64,000 nt of DNA from Parasegetibacter sp. NRK P23 (GCF_023721715.1 NZ_JAMDLG010000001.1:3139784-3203783); one strand, 5' to 3'; numbered from the stretch's first letter, positions 43,920-52,914 are shown. Notes: generated from the letters alone by a model not told the origin. Program-made: numbers and translations.

Positions 43920-44909
43920 TTATTTTTTCTGTAACACCAATACGCCATCCACCACCAACGCACTGCCGTCCGCGGTGTTAATGCTGAACACCGGCTGAAC
44001 GCCATGCGCCTTTTCTTCTTTCAGCACCACCTGGTAACGGCTCCATCCACCTGTTTCGTTCCTGCAAAGCAATTGCGCGCCTACAGGGATACGGCCCATT
44101 TCAACGGAAATGTCTCCATAGGAAACGGGGTGATTCGGCGTTGCGGACAGACTTTTCACTGAAAGGCGCACTTCCTTGCCCACCGCGCTTTCCAGCACTT
44201 CATCCTTAATGAGTGTAAGCGTGGTAACCGCGTAATTCTTCGGCGTATGTACGGCCACGTCCGTCACCTTATGAATGGATGCTTTCAAAGTATGCGGGTG
44301 AATGGTCACCACCTCATCCCCTTCTTTTACCTCGCTCATTTTTTTATAGCTCCCGTTGGCCATCAGCACATCACCGGAGCCGGGGAAACAAATTTCGTTG
44401 CCGTAATTCGCATCTTCCACGGGACCACCTTTACCCGATGCCCGCCCCAGCAGAAAACTGAATTCACGGGAAAGCACATACGACAATTTCAACACGAAGT
44501 TTTTTTCTTCCTTGTCGATGGCATGAATGTCTTCGAAATAACGCTCCCATACTTTTCCCTCACTGGGCAGAGAGGGAATACAGGCGGTGTATAACTTTCC
44601 TTTCTCTGTGGTGTAGAAAAGAATGGTGCCCAGTTCCTGCATACTGTCGCGGGCGATGAGTTTGTAAAGATCGATCCTTTTACGGAGTCCGTCATCGCCT
44701 GTGATGAAGTAGGGCTTTTTCATTTCGTATCTGTCCAGCACATATTTGGGAGAGAGCTTCACATAAGTATCCTTATCCAGGTCCTTTACCAGCGCGGTTT
44801 TGGCGAGCGCATATTCATCGGCGGTAATGGCGCGCGGTTTGGTATCCTGCGCCTGGATATGAATTGAAAGGAAGGCTATTGTAATAACCAGTAGCAATTT
44901 TGTTTTCAT
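43920..44909 (-). CDS. Secreted protein with C-terminal Hint (intein/Hedgehog-like) domain
   Basis: The protein has 329 residues with a signal peptide ending around IHIQAQ (residue 21). The N-terminal half (about 25-165) is an unrecognised helical domain. From residue 174 a Hint domain is visible: Cys174 (ICFPGSGDVLMANG), a KKMSEVKEGDEVVT strand and a block B-like TPNHPV (257-262). The C-terminus reads ALVVDGVLVLQKK where inteins have VHN, so the His-Asn pair for C-terminal cleavage is absent. The domain could carry out an N-S acyl shift at Cys174, like Hedgehog or bacterial Hint proteins, but not standard splicing. It is codirectional with, but separated by a terminator from, the aminotransferase upstream. 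Confidence 0.75.
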   Translation of the reverse strand: MKTKLLLVITIAFLSIHIQAQDTKPRAITADEYALAKTALVKDLDKDTYVKLSPKYVLDRYEMKKPYFITGDDGLRKRIDLYKLIARDSMQELGTILFYTTEKGKLYTACIPSLPSEGKVWERYFEDIHAIDKEEKNFVLKLSYVLSREFSFLLGRASGKGGPVEDANYGNEICFPGSGDVLMANGSYKKMSEVKEGDEVVTIHPHTLKASIHKVTDVAVHTPKNYAVTTLTLIKDEVLESAVGKEVRLSVKSLSATPNHPVSYGDISVEMGRIPVGAQLLCRNETGGWSRYQVVLKEEKAHGVQPVFSINTADGSALVVDGVLVLQKK

Positions 44910-44999
44910 CGTAGTTGTCTTAATGATTATAGACGGTCTTTAAAATTTTGTGGTGGTTTTCTTTTTGATCTTTCGGTTTTAAACATTCCGACCTCCGTT

Positions 45000-45022
45000 A
45001 AAAAACGGTTGGACCGTTTTTT
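45000..45022. terminator. Intrinsic terminator hairpin (bidirectional)
   Basis: AAAAAACGGT (45000-45009) pairs with ACCGTTTTTT (45013-45022) across a 3-nt TGG loop. It separates the Tat-enzyme operon from the Hint-domain gene on the minus strand. The 45055-45165 stretch also contains GC-rich palindromes (for example CCGGGTGTACCCGG) of unknown use. Confidence 0.8.
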
Positions 45023-45193
45023 AGTTTAATTTTCGTTTGAAACAATTAACTGGTAAGGGTTTCAACGAATTTCGCCTCCCGCGGGCCGGGTGTACCCGGT
45101 GCCACCGACGTTGTTTTCCGTTGAGGGAAACAGTGTTTTCCTCCGAAGGGTAGACGTGTTTTTACACCTTGATATCCCCCCTTCGAATTTTAA

Positions 45194-46366
45194 TCATGAA
45201 ATTTCTCTGAACGCTTTCTCAAATATTTTCATTTCGTCCATGGTTCCGATGCTTACCCTGCACCATTCTTTGTCGCGGTATTTCCAGGAACGCACGCCTA
45301 CGCCGCGTTTCATCATTTCTCCGGCGAAGCGGCGACTCTCCATTTTAACGGGGAACAGTACAAAATTGGCGGAGGAAGGGATGTATTCATAGCCTTCAGA
45401 TTTCAGCACCTGGTACAGGAAATCACGGGAAGCAATGGTTTTCTGCAACGCTTCTTTCATGAACGCTTTTTCCTGGTAACCCGCGTTCGCAGCCGCAGCC
45501 GATGCTGCTGAAACGCCCATGGGACCAATGCAGTAACCGGATAATTTCTCTATAATTTCCGGGGTGGAAATGATGTAGCCAATGCGCATACCCGCCAACC
45601 CGTACAGTTTAGAGAAAGTACGTGCCACAATTACGGGCAATCCTTTTTTAACCGCGGGAATCATGGTGGCGGCAGCGGGATCATCCATATAATCGATATA
45701 CGCTTCGTCTACAAATACAGGCACCTTTGGAGAAACTTTTTCGCAGAACTGCATCAGTTGGCTGGATTCCACCGTAGTAGCCGTAGGGTTATTGGGATTA
45801 CAGATATACACCAATGCGGCGCCTGTAGCTTTCTGTTCCATAGCGGGCAGATCGTACTTGTAATCTGCGGTGAGCGGCACTTTGGTGATCTTCGCGCCGA
45901 AGAAGGCAGCAGTTTCGGGGAGGTCATCATAAGTAAGGTCTCCCGTTACAATCGTTCCATTATTCTTTCCGTAATATACAGCAGCTGCATGAAGCAATGG
46001 CGTAGAACCGGAGCAGAGCAGTACCTGGTTTTCTTTAACGCCTTCATGCGCGGCAATATTTTTGATCAGTTTTCCTATCTCTCCAAACGGATACTGGTAG
46101 GATAAGGTAAGCGCGTCCGTGGCGGCTTTTTTCGCGGCGGGGGAAGGACCGAAAGGATTTTCGTTGGCCAGCAGCCTGGCTTTCATGGGGTTTTCAGGAT
46201 CCGCGCCCAGTACAGCCGCATATTCCTGTTCCAGTGAGGAGAACCGTTGTTTGAAAGGTGCCCGGGTGGTGGCGGGTAAAGCCGAAACAAAAGATGGGAG
46301 GAGCGGAAGTCCTCCGGCGAGGAGCGCCCCTGACTTCAGCAGGTTCCGGCGGTTGATGTTGGTCAT
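45194..46366 (-). CDS. Tat-exported PLP-dependent aminotransferase (HisC-like)
   Basis: The protein has 390 residues. The N-terminus NINRRNLLKSGALLAGGLPLLP is a Tat signal (twin Arg, then a hydrophobic stretch). The fold-type I core matches histidinol-phosphate aminotransferase-like proteins: LANENPFGPSP, SGSTPLLHAA, VYICNPNNPTAT with the conserved Asn, VDEAYIDY, and the PLP Lys in ARTFSKLYGLAGMRIGY. Tat export fits a cofactor-loaded enzyme folded before translocation. The gene is 11 bp downstream of a Tat-exported FAD amine oxidase. The two probably act together on an amine or amino acid in the periplasm; substrates are unknown. Confidence 0.88.
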   Translation of the reverse strand: MTNINRRNLLKSGALLAGGLPLLPSFVSALPATTRAPFKQRFSSLEQEYAAVLGADPENPMKARLLANENPFGPSPAAKKAATDALTLSYQYPFGEIGKLIKNIAAHEGVKENQVLLCSGSTPLLHAAAVYYGKNNGTIVTGDLTYDDLPETAAFFGAKITKVPLTADYKYDLPAMEQKATGAALVYICNPNNPTATTVESSQLMQFCEKVSPKVPVFVDEAYIDYMDDPAAATMIPAVKKGLPVIVARTFSKLYGLAGMRIGYIISTPEIIEKLSGYCIGPMGVSAASAAAANAGYQEKAFMKEALQKTIASRDFLYQVLKSEGYEYIPSSANFVLFPVKMESRRFAGEMMKRGVGVRSWKYRDKEWCRVSIGTMDEMKIFEKAFREIS

Positions 46367-46377
46367 GTTTGCAGTGT

Positions 46378-47943
46378 TTATGTGTTGTTAGTATTGGTTT
46401 CGTTCACACGCGCATGGATAGCCGAAACGGTGCTGCGCGCCGATTCAAAAGCGCCTGCCATCCAGGCGTTCAGGTAGGTGGTGTGTTCTCCGGCGAGGTA
46501 CACATTACCATCCGGCTCCGTAAGGTGCTTATATAAGGTGTTGCGTTGTTGTTCGGTATAAACGGCCCATCCGCCCAACTGAAACTTTGTTTTGTGCCAG
46601 CAAACGGAAAAGCTCTTTTCAAATTCCGTATCGTATTGCGGATGAATCAGCCTGCCTTTTTGCAACGCGAGTTTTTCTCTTTCTTTATAACTCAGTTCCC
46701 CGGCCTTCAGCGCTCTTTCATTGAAATGATAATAGCCGATCAGTATTCCTTTTTTACCGAGGTAATCGTTATTGGGGTAGAAAAGTTGTGTGAGTTCGTT
46801 GTTGGTATGGGTGATGCCCCCGAAAATATTTTCGTCTTCCTCCCAGAATCTTCTTTTAAACTGTAGTCCCATCTTCCCCGTTTGGATATAGGAAGAAAAA
46901 TCGATGGCCCGGCTCAGGTTACCGGAAAAGTTATGGCTGATGCCCGAAAGTACCGGCAGTGGAATGGTACAGATGCAGTAGTCGGCGGGAATCTCTTTTT
47001 CACCGGAAGCCTCTTTGTAGCGGACCTTAACCCCTTTTTCGAGATTAGTGATTTCCGTAACGGCGGCATTTTTACGGAGCGAGGGGGCCACTTTCTTTTC
47101 AAGTGCCTCTACAATTTTATCCATACCACCTACGGCCTGGAAAAGCGTCATTTGTAATTCGTAGGTGTATTCGGCCACATTGTAAAATTCCGGGTCCATC
47201 AGGCCCGAAGCGAGCAGGTTTTGCAACGTATGCGGATTATCCAACACGCCTGTTTTGTTCCCGGCGCCAGGAGGAACTTTGTATCCTCTTCTGGCGGAAA
47301 CCTTGTAGAGCCGGTCAATATCCAGACCACCTTCAGCACGGAGGTAAGTGATGATCTTCTGGGTATCTTCTTTCGTGAGCCCGGTGTCCAGTTTTTCTTC
47401 ATGCACGGCTTTCGCGAGCCATTCATTCATATACCCGCGCACATCGTTGTGTATTTCGCGGATGCGGATTTTTTTATTGGAAAGCGGGCCTTTGCCTTCA
47501 CTGAAAAAGTAAGCGTTCTCATTGATGTTGTTGTACACTTCCAATGGCACGCCGAGTTCACGGCAATAGTGCATGGTCACTTCATGATGGTGCGGGATCC
47601 TGGAGGGACCGGCATTGTAGTAATACCCGGGATCGAAGGACGCGACCTGTTTTCCATTGGTCACTTCTTCATGCACGGTGCCGTTCCGGATGGAAAAACA
47701 CCTTCCGCCTGCGCGGTGCGAAGCTTCCAGTATAGTGCACTGGTAGCCGAGTTTTTGTAATTCGTACGCGGAGGTGAGTCCGCACAATCCGCCGCCAAGT
47801 ATCAGTACATGTTTGCCTTTCGCGCCTGGTTCAGTGTTCATCGGGCGAATGGGAGCAGCCCGTAACATATCCAGCGCCATCATAGCGGGATAGGTAAGTG
47901 CCGGCACCACTGCGAGGAAGTTCCTCCTGGTGATATTTTTCAA
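46378..47943 (-). CDS. Tat-exported flavin monoamine/amino-acid oxidase
   Basis: The protein has 521 residues. The N-terminus ITRRNFLAVVPALTYPAMMAL is a Tat signal. The FAD Rossmann motif is LILGGGLCGLTSAYELQKLG (about 49-68) with the ILEASHRAGGRCFS motif; the C-terminal FAD segment VYLAGEHTTYLNAWMAGAFESA is present too. It matches the flavin amine oxidase family (monoamine or L-amino-acid oxidases), giving ammonia, H2O2 and an oxo-product. It is the upstream gene of a two-gene unit with the aminotransferase. A LytTR regulator lies just upstream (114 bp) on the same strand. Confidence 0.88.
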   Translation of the reverse strand: MKNITRRNFLAVVPALTYPAMMALDMLRAAPIRPMNTEPGAKGKHVLILGGGLCGLTSAYELQKLGYQCTILEASHRAGGRCFSIRNGTVHEEVTNGKQVASFDPGYYYNAGPSRIPHHHEVTMHYCRELGVPLEVYNNINENAYFFSEGKGPLSNKKIRIREIHNDVRGYMNEWLAKAVHEEKLDTGLTKEDTQKIITYLRAEGGLDIDRLYKVSARRGYKVPPGAGNKTGVLDNPHTLQNLLASGLMDPEFYNVAEYTYELQMTLFQAVGGMDKIVEALEKKVAPSLRKNAAVTEITNLEKGVKVRYKEASGEKEIPADYCICTIPLPVLSGISHNFSGNLSRAIDFSSYIQTGKMGLQFKRRFWEEDENIFGGITHTNNELTQLFYPNNDYLGKKGILIGYYHFNERALKAGELSYKEREKLALQKGRLIHPQYDTEFEKSFSVCWHKTKFQLGGWAVYTEQQRNTLYKHLTEPDGNVYLAGEHTTYLNAWMAGAFESARSTVSAIHARVNETNTNNT

Positions 47944-48057
47944 ACGTAGCAGTTTTAATTCAGGTACTACAAGTTACGAAAACCTGTAATAGCCCGACCT
48001 GGTTTTAAAAAATCAGCGCAGCTACAGCATGGGTGGCAAAGGCAGACAGTAGTAAGG

Positions 48058-48777
48058 TCAGATCCGGAAACTTTCGTTGATGGCGTTCTTGTAGGTTTCG
48101 CCGATGGGCAATGCACCCGCGTCGGTCAGCAACACCATTCCTTTCTCAATATAATTGATATGTTGCAGATTGATGATATAAGATTTATGGATACGCAGGA
48201 ACTGGTAGGGCTTCAGCCGCGCTTCCGCTTCTTTCATGGTCATGAGGCTGAGGATTTTTTCCTTTTTGAAATGGAAGGCCACATAACTTTTGAGTCCCTC
48301 CACATAAAGAATATCCTGGATCCTCACGCGTACCACCCTGTTCCCGCTTTTGATGAACAGATGCTCTCCCGAAGTGGTGGCGGCACCACCCGGATTCGCG
48401 GCCGGAAGGGGGTTCACGGAAGTAAAATAAATGCGGCGCACTTTTTCCAGGGCGAAGAATAACCTTGCGAAGGAAACGGGTTTCAGCATATAGTCTACCA
48501 CGCCCGCTTCAAAAGCCTGGAGCGCGTGTTCGGGGGAAGAGGCAGTGAGCACCACAGCGGTGAGTGGGATGAATTGTTTTACCCAGGCAATGTCTTCACC
48601 CGACTGTTCTTCCGCGTCGATCAGGCAGAGGTCCACTTTTTCCTGTTTGCAGAACGCGAGTCCGTCTTCGAGTGTATTGAACCATCCCAGCAGGTTCACG
48701 TCATTCATCAGGTGAATGTGCTCCGTAAGCGTATTCGAGGAAGAAACATCCTTTTCTATGACGATGCAGTTGATCAT
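48058..48777 (-). CDS. LytTR-type response regulator
   Basis: The protein has 239 residues: a receiver domain (about 1-118; phospho-acceptor in LCLIDAEEQSGEDI, Lys in YMLKPVSF) and a C-terminal LytTR DNA-binding domain (about 138-239; LFIKSGNRVVRVRIQDILYVEGLKSYV in two parts, RIHKSYIINLQHI). The N-terminal acidic site reads VIEKDV. No LytS-type sensor kinase is adjacent, so it is an orphan regulator here. Because it precedes the Tat oxidase-aminotransferase pair on the same strand, control of these genes is possible. Confidence 0.87.
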   Translation of the reverse strand: MINCIVIEKDVSSSNTLTEHIHLMNDVNLLGWFNTLEDGLAFCKQEKVDLCLIDAEEQSGEDIAWVKQFIPLTAVVLTASSPEHALQAFEAGVVDYMLKPVSFARLFFALEKVRRIYFTSVNPLPAANPGGAATTSGEHLFIKSGNRVVRVRIQDILYVEGLKSYVAFHFKKEKILSLMTMKEAEARLKPYQFLRIHKSYIINLQHINYIEKGMVLLTDAGALPIGETYKNAINESFRI

Positions 48778-48785
48778 GAGAGGAG

Positions 48786-48932
48786 AATTTTGGATGTTGA
48801 ATTTTGAATGCCGGATGAAAGCTACTGTAAGGTGGCGTTTGATTTTTCCCGCCTACGGCGGGTCTGATACTTCTGCTGCGCCTTAGGTGCTGCCATTCAA
48901 CATTCAAAACCCATCATCCAACATTAAAAATA
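48786..48932. repeat. AT-rich intergenic palindromic repeat
   Basis: An imperfect inverted repeat: the left arm contains GGATGTTGAATTTTGAATG (48792-48810), and the right arm contains CATTCAACATTCAAAAC (48894-48910) and CATCATCCAACATTAAAAAT (48913-48932). A GC hairpin CCCGCC-TAC-GGCGGG (48848-48862) sits between. Similar simple GAATTTTGAATG-type arms occur between genes in Bacteroidota; it fills the gap between gdh and the LytTR gene. Confidence 0.45.
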
Positions 48933-48939
48933 TGTTCCT

Positions 48940-50358
48940 CTATGGGAATATACCCAGTTCGGCATACGCCACGCCCACTTTATTGATGGCCACCACGTAA
49001 GCGGCGGTACGCATATCGGGAATAGCGGGATTGTTTTTCCAGAGGTCCATGATCTCGCGGGTGGCGGTGATCATTGTTTCTTCCAGTCCGCTGTACACCA
49101 GGTCCACTTCATCGGGGCCGTGCATGATGAACTGGCGTTGGGTTTCATTCACCCTTTTACCCGTGAGTTCCTCAATCTGTTGCAGTATCTCCGTATTCAG
49201 GTTCTCTGTAAAGCGTTTTTCAAGCCGTCCGTAACGCACGTGGCTGAGGTTTTTCAACCATTCAAAGTAAGAAACCGTCACACCGCCTGCGTTCAGGTAC
49301 ATATCGGGTACAACCAGTATGCCTCTTTTCACGAATTCTTCGTCGGCTTCGGGTGTAAGTGGTCCGTTGGCGGCTTCCCCGATAATCTTCGCTTTCACGC
49401 GCGGTGCGTTTTCGCCATTGATCACGTTCTCCAGTGCCGCGGGAATGAGGATATCACATTCAAGTTCCAGTGCTTCTCCTGAAACGGGCAGGTTGGTAGC
49501 GCCCGGGAAATCGAGGATGGAACCGGTTTTTTTCCTGTGCTGGAACACTTCTTCTTCGTTCAATCCGTTCAGGTTCATGATCGCGCCTTCAAATTCCGCG
49601 ATGGCAATCACTTTTGCGCCACCTTCGCGGAAGAACTTGGCGGCATGGTAGCCCACGTTACCGAGTCCCTGCACTACTACGCGCTTCTCTTTTACACCAA
49701 CCGTAAGCCCAAGGCGCTCCATCACGTCAGGCATCTTACACACTTCGCGGATACCGTAGAAAACCCCCAGTCCGGTAGCTTCCTTACGACCGCGCACACC
49801 ACCCTGCGTTACGGGTTTACCGGTTACGCAACCGAGGGCATCCACTTCACCGGGACGCATGCTGATGTAGGTATCCAGTATCCAGGCCATTTCTCTTTCG
49901 CCTGTACCGTAATCCGGGGCGGGAACATCGGTTCCGGGTCCTATGAAGTTCTTCTTGATCAGTTCGGAAGTGTACCTCCTGGTGATCTTTTCGAGTTCGA
50001 AAGGTGTATATTTTTTAGGATCGATACTGATACCGCCTTTGGCTCCGCCGAAGGGGACGTTCACGATCGCGCATTTGTAGGTCATAAGGGCGGCCAGGGC
50101 CATTACTTCGTCAAGGTTTACCGCGGTGGAGAAGCGGATACCGCCTTTACAAGGTGTTTTGTGGTGGGAGTGCTGAACGCGGTAGGCTTTGATCACTTCG
50201 ATTTTGTCGCCGATCTTAACGGGGAAGTGCATCCGGTAAACGGAGTTGCATTGTTTGATCTGCTCGAGGATACCCGGATCCCAACTGGTGAATTTTGCAG
50301 CTTTGTCGAAACTTTCCTGTACGGCGTCAAAAAAACTGTACTCGTGCTGAACTGCCAT
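48940..50358 (-). CDS. gdhA: Glutamate dehydrogenase (Glu/Leu/Phe/Val family)
   Basis: The protein has 472 residues. The substrate-binding domain includes the [12 protein letters not shown] segment and the catalytic Lys region [14 protein letters not shown]; the Rossmann dinucleotide site follows ([16 protein letters not shown], about 230-245). Asp in DVPAPDYGT is the conserved catalytic acid. The sequence fits hexameric glutamate dehydrogenase, interconverting glutamate and 2-oxoglutarate. It is 63 bp downstream of ccmD on the same strand. Confidence 0.9.
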   Translation of the reverse strand: MAVQHEYSFFDAVQESFDKAAKFTSWDPGILEQIKQCNSVYRMHFPVKIGDKIEVIKAYRVQHSHHKTPCKGGIRFSTAVNLDEVMALAALMTYKCAIVNVPFGGAKGGISIDPKKYTPFELEKITRRYTSELIKKNFIGPGTDVPAPDYGTGEREMAWILDTYISMRPGEVDALGCVTGKPVTQGGVRGRKEATGLGVFYGIREVCKMPDVMERLGLTVGVKEKRVVVQGLGNVGYHAAKFFREGGAKVIAIAEFEGAIMNLNGLNEEEVFQHRKKTGSILDFPGATNLPVSGEALELECDILIPAALENVINGENAPRVKAKIIGEAANGPLTPEADEEFVKRGILVVPDMYLNAGGVTVSYFEWLKNLSHVRYGRLEKRFTENLNTEILQQIEELTGKRVNETQRQFIMHGPDEVDLVYSGLEETMITATREIMDLWKNNPAIPDMRTAAYVVAINKVGVAYAELGIFP

Positions 50359-50421
50359 GATTTGTGTTTTTCGTTTTATATATGGTTAACAATCGTTGTG
50401 AGATTTTGGATTTCAAATCCC

Positions 50422-50649
50422 CTACCCTTCTTTCTCCAATTTATTAATTTTTCTTTCCAAACGCACGAGGTAGAAAAAAACGCCGGCAAGTATGGTGATA
50501 ACAACGGCCACCACCACGTATATTTTCCCATTGCTGCGCATGGTATCGGCCATTTCGGGTACGGCATCCGTTACGGGTTGTGCCACCATGGCGAGGGAAC
50601 ACAACAGTACGGGCAATAAAAAGAGGATTTTTTTCAGGGCGTTAAACAT
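50422..50649 (-). CDS. ccmD: CcmD-family cytochrome c maturation protein
   Basis: This is a 75-residue membrane peptide: an N-terminal signal-like segment (ILFLLPVLLCSLAMVAQ) and one further helix (KIYVVVAVVITILAGVFFYLVRL) with a basic C-terminus (ERKINKLEKEG). The pattern (helix then RLERKI) is that of CcmD, which stabilises the CcmABC heme-handling complex in the membrane. The position agrees: its start overlaps the ccmC stop by 8 bp. Confidence 0.85.
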   Translation of the reverse strand: MFNALKKILFLLPVLLCSLAMVAQPVTDAVPEMADTMRSNGKIYVVVAVVITILAGVFFYLVRLERKINKLEKEG

Positions 50650-51310
50650 GGCTGAGTTTTTTCTCTTGCAAAATTTTGATGCGGATGCTGAGCATGGTCA
50701 CCCATACGCCCAGGAGCGTCCATCCGGGAACGGCCAGTGGCCAGAAGATCATGCGCATTCTGCCGTCCAGGTCTTTGGTATTGAACGCGGGATTGCCCAT
50801 ACCACCTGGGTGCAGACTTTCCAGCAAACGCGGGATCACCCAGAGCGTGGGAATGAGCATCGCGAAAGCGAATATGTTGTATACCGCGCTGATGCGGGCC
50901 TTTTTATCGGGATCTTCCATGGAATTGCGGAGCACGAGGTAGGCGAAATAGATCAGAAGCGCGATGGCCGCGCCAATCTGTTTGGGATCGTTGCTCCAGG
51001 GGGCGCCCCAGGTATAGTTGGCCCAGATGGCCCCGGTAACCAGTCCGAGTATACCGAACAGTATGCCCGACTTCGCGTACTGCACGCTCAGGATATCATA
51101 TTTTGGGATCGGGTTGCGGAGGTAACGTACCGCGTTCCAGATGGAAATAAAGAACAGGATCATCATACTGAACCACATGGGAACGTGGAAATACAGGTTC
51201 CGGATGGTTTCGTTGAGAATGGGTTTCACCGGCACGCCGCCGAGGAATCCGGTCCAGCAGGTAGCTGCCAGGAGTACAAAAGAGAGGATTTTCCACCAGT
51301 GCCGGCGCAT
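50642..51310 (-). CDS. ccmC: Cytochrome c biogenesis heme protein CcmC/CcsA family
   Basis: The protein has 222 residues and six predicted membrane helices. The heme-handling WWD-type motif appears as NYTWGAPWSNDPKQ. Conserved histidines occur in FHVPMWF (helix 2 start) and in the ESLHPGG loop. It transfers heme in the periplasmic System I maturation pathway. It is downstream of ccmB by 62 bp and overlaps ccmD, giving the order ccmB-ccmC-ccmD. Confidence 0.9.
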   Translation of the reverse strand: MRRHWWKILSFVLLAATCWTGFLGGVPVKPILNETIRNLYFHVPMWFSMMILFFISIWNAVRYLRNPIPKYDILSVQYAKSGILFGILGLVTGAIWANYTWGAPWSNDPKQIGAAIALLIYFAYLVLRNSMEDPDKKARISAVYNIFAFAMLIPTLWVIPRLLESLHPGGMGNPAFNTKDLDGRMRMIFWPLAVPGWTLLGVWVTMLSIRIKILQEKKLSHV

Positions 51311-51372
51311 CTTATGAGGTTTAAGATGAAAAATAATCCTGCAAATCTAAGGCTTGGGAAACAATTTTCCTG

Positions 51373-51987
51373 TTAATCCTTCCAGAGAAAGGGAAATAAA
51401 ATAACGGCGAGTACTATTACCATGGCATCCAACCCGCAAAGCAGGAGCACCATCTGCCCCAGTCCGGCCTGGATGGCCCCGAAAGCGGCATTGGAAATTT
51501 TCATGAGGAGCAACAACTGTGGTATGATGAGCGGAAAGCCTAAAATTGCCATTATGGCCGCCTGCTGCTGCGCTTTCGCCGCGATGGCCGCCAAAAAAGT
51601 GAATACCAGGCTCAGGCTCCAGCCGCCCAACAGGGAGATGCCCACAAACTGAAGGGTTTTCTCCAACGGATTTCCCAGTAAAAGCAGGAAAAGCAATAAG
51701 CTCAGAAAGCTCATCACGAGCATCAGCAGGGAATTGAACAGAAGTTTGCTCAATATAAAATCCCTCGCCCCCGCGATGGAGTAGAAATACAACATTCTGC
51801 CACGGCTCTCCTGGAGAAAACTTTTTGCTACGGCATTGGTGCAGATAAAAAGCTGGGTAATCCAGAAAAGCCCGTTCCACACTACATTATCGGGTTGCCC
51901 CATGGCCAGGTAGATCACGAAAATACTGGAGGCCACATACAACAGTATGCCATAAAAGGTGTACTGCTGGCGGATTTCAAGGAGCAA
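51373..51987 (-). CDS. ccmB: Heme exporter CcmB
   Basis: The frame from TTG 51987 gives 204 residues with five to six membrane helices (for example LLFNSLLMLVMSFLSLLLFL and FVGISLLGGWSLSLVF) and the SKSF or ESRGRMLYFYSIAGARDFILSK-type loop of CcmB. The open frame continues upstream for at least 14 more residues that fit CcmB well (INSLKHISALFRKD), but there is no ATG, GTG or TTG there; the likely first codon is ATC at 52029-52027. So the true start is uncertain: TTG 51987 would lose an amphipathic helix. CcmB is the membrane part of the CcmAB heme-related ABC exporter; no ccmA gene is in the window. Confidence 0.85.
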   Translation of the reverse strand: MLLEIRQQYTFYGILLYVASSIFVIYLAMGQPDNVVWNGLFWITQLFICTNAVAKSFLQESRGRMLYFYSIAGARDFILSKLLFNSLLMLVMSFLSLLLFLLLLGNPLEKTLQFVGISLLGGWSLSLVFTFLAAIAAKAQQQAAIMAILGFPLIIPQLLLLMKISNAAFGAIQAGLGQMVLLLCGLDAMVIVLAVILFPFLWKD

Positions 51988-52080
51988 ATCCTTTCTGAAG
52001 AGGGCTGATATGTGTTTAAGGGAATTGATGGTGTTGGTTTTCGCGCAAAGATGGGGGAGATTTTTGAATTTTGGATGGTC

Positions 52081-52328
52081 TCACGCCAAGACGCACTGCT
52101 TCGTTCCTCGCAGGGGGAAGGACGCAAGGGGCGGTTTTAGTGCTGCTGGCTACTAGGGAATTTCTCGCAACTGCTTTGTGCTTCGCACTGCGCAGCGCAA
52201 AGGAGCAAGGACGCAAAGCGTTGTATGCAGGGGAATGGTTGATTTATAGATAGCTATATTCTCGCATTAATACCACGACGCAACGCAATCAAGGCTTTGC
52301 GTCCTTGCTTCCTTGCGTCTTGGCGTGA
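52081..52328. repeat. Nested-palindrome intergenic element (248 bp)
   Basis: TCACGCCAAGACGCA (52081-52095) and its exact reverse complement (52314-52328) form the outer 15-bp ends. GCAAGGACGCAAAGC (52205-52219) and its exact reverse complement (52294-52308) form an inner 15-bp pair. Further partial copies of AAGGACGCAA lie between. It contains no credible coding frame and lies between tdk and ccmB. This pattern is typical of a non-autonomous palindromic repeat family rather than of a gene. Confidence 0.75.
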
Positions 52329-52337
52329 ACCGAAAAA

Positions 52338-52904
52338 CTACCCTCCTTCCCAGCAACTCCTGCACCTCGGCTCATATAAATCTTTCTCGCCCAGCACCAC
52401 CTGCCCTTCTTCCCCGGTTTTCCGGTAAGAATAACTCGCCATGTTCCCGCATTTCACACAAATGGCGTGCAATTTGGTGATATAATCGGCGCGGGCAAGC
52501 AGGAAGGGCATCTGTCCAAAGGGGCGGCCACGGAAATCCATATCCAGCCCGGCAACAATCACGCGGGCGCCGGAGGCGGCCAGCTTATCGCATACATCGG
52601 GCAACTGGTCGTCGAAGAACTGGGCCTCATCAATGCCGATCACGTCAACGCCCTGGGCGAGCAGTAATATTTTCTGGGAATTGTCTATGGGCGTGGAGGC
52701 GATCGTGTTCTCGTTGTGAGAAACGATGTGCTCCGCATGGTAACGTGTATCGATGGAAGGTTTGAAAATTTCTACCGACTGATTGGCAATTTTAACTCTT
52801 TTTAAACGCCTGATCAGTTCTTCCGTTTTACCGGAGAACATAGAGCCGCAGATCACTTCTATCCATCCGCTGCGACCGCCATTCAGGTTCGGTTCTATAA
52901 ACAT
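52338..52904 (-). CDS. tdk: Thymidine kinase (type II)
   Basis: The protein has 188 residues. The P-loop [10 protein letters not shown] (20-29), the DEAQFF motif (IGIDEAQFF) with the catalytic Glu, the [13 protein letters not shown] lasso-type segment and a zinc site made of CVKCG and CRSC are all present. It phosphorylates thymidine to dTMP with ATP in the nucleotide salvage pathway. On the minus strand TACTTTTG (52975-52968) matches the -7 consensus upstream, so a promoter there is likely. The 248-bp repeat begins 9 bp after its stop. Confidence 0.95.
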   Translation of the reverse strand: MFIEPNLNGGRSGWIEVICGSMFSGKTEELIRRLKRVKIANQSVEIFKPSIDTRYHAEHIVSHNENTIASTPIDNSQKILLLAQGVDVIGIDEAQFFDDQLPDVCDKLAASGARVIVAGLDMDFRGRPFGQMPFLLARADYITKLHAICVKCGNMASYSYRKTGEEGQVVLGEKDLYEPRCRSCWEGG

Positions 52905-52914
52905 CTTGATTTGC

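Noticed and set aside
45055-45165. GC-rich palindromic stretch after the terminator at 45000-45022
   Set aside because: Several short inverted repeats occur (for example CCGGGTGTACCCGG), but none forms a recognisable riboswitch or attachment site, so it is not called as a feature.
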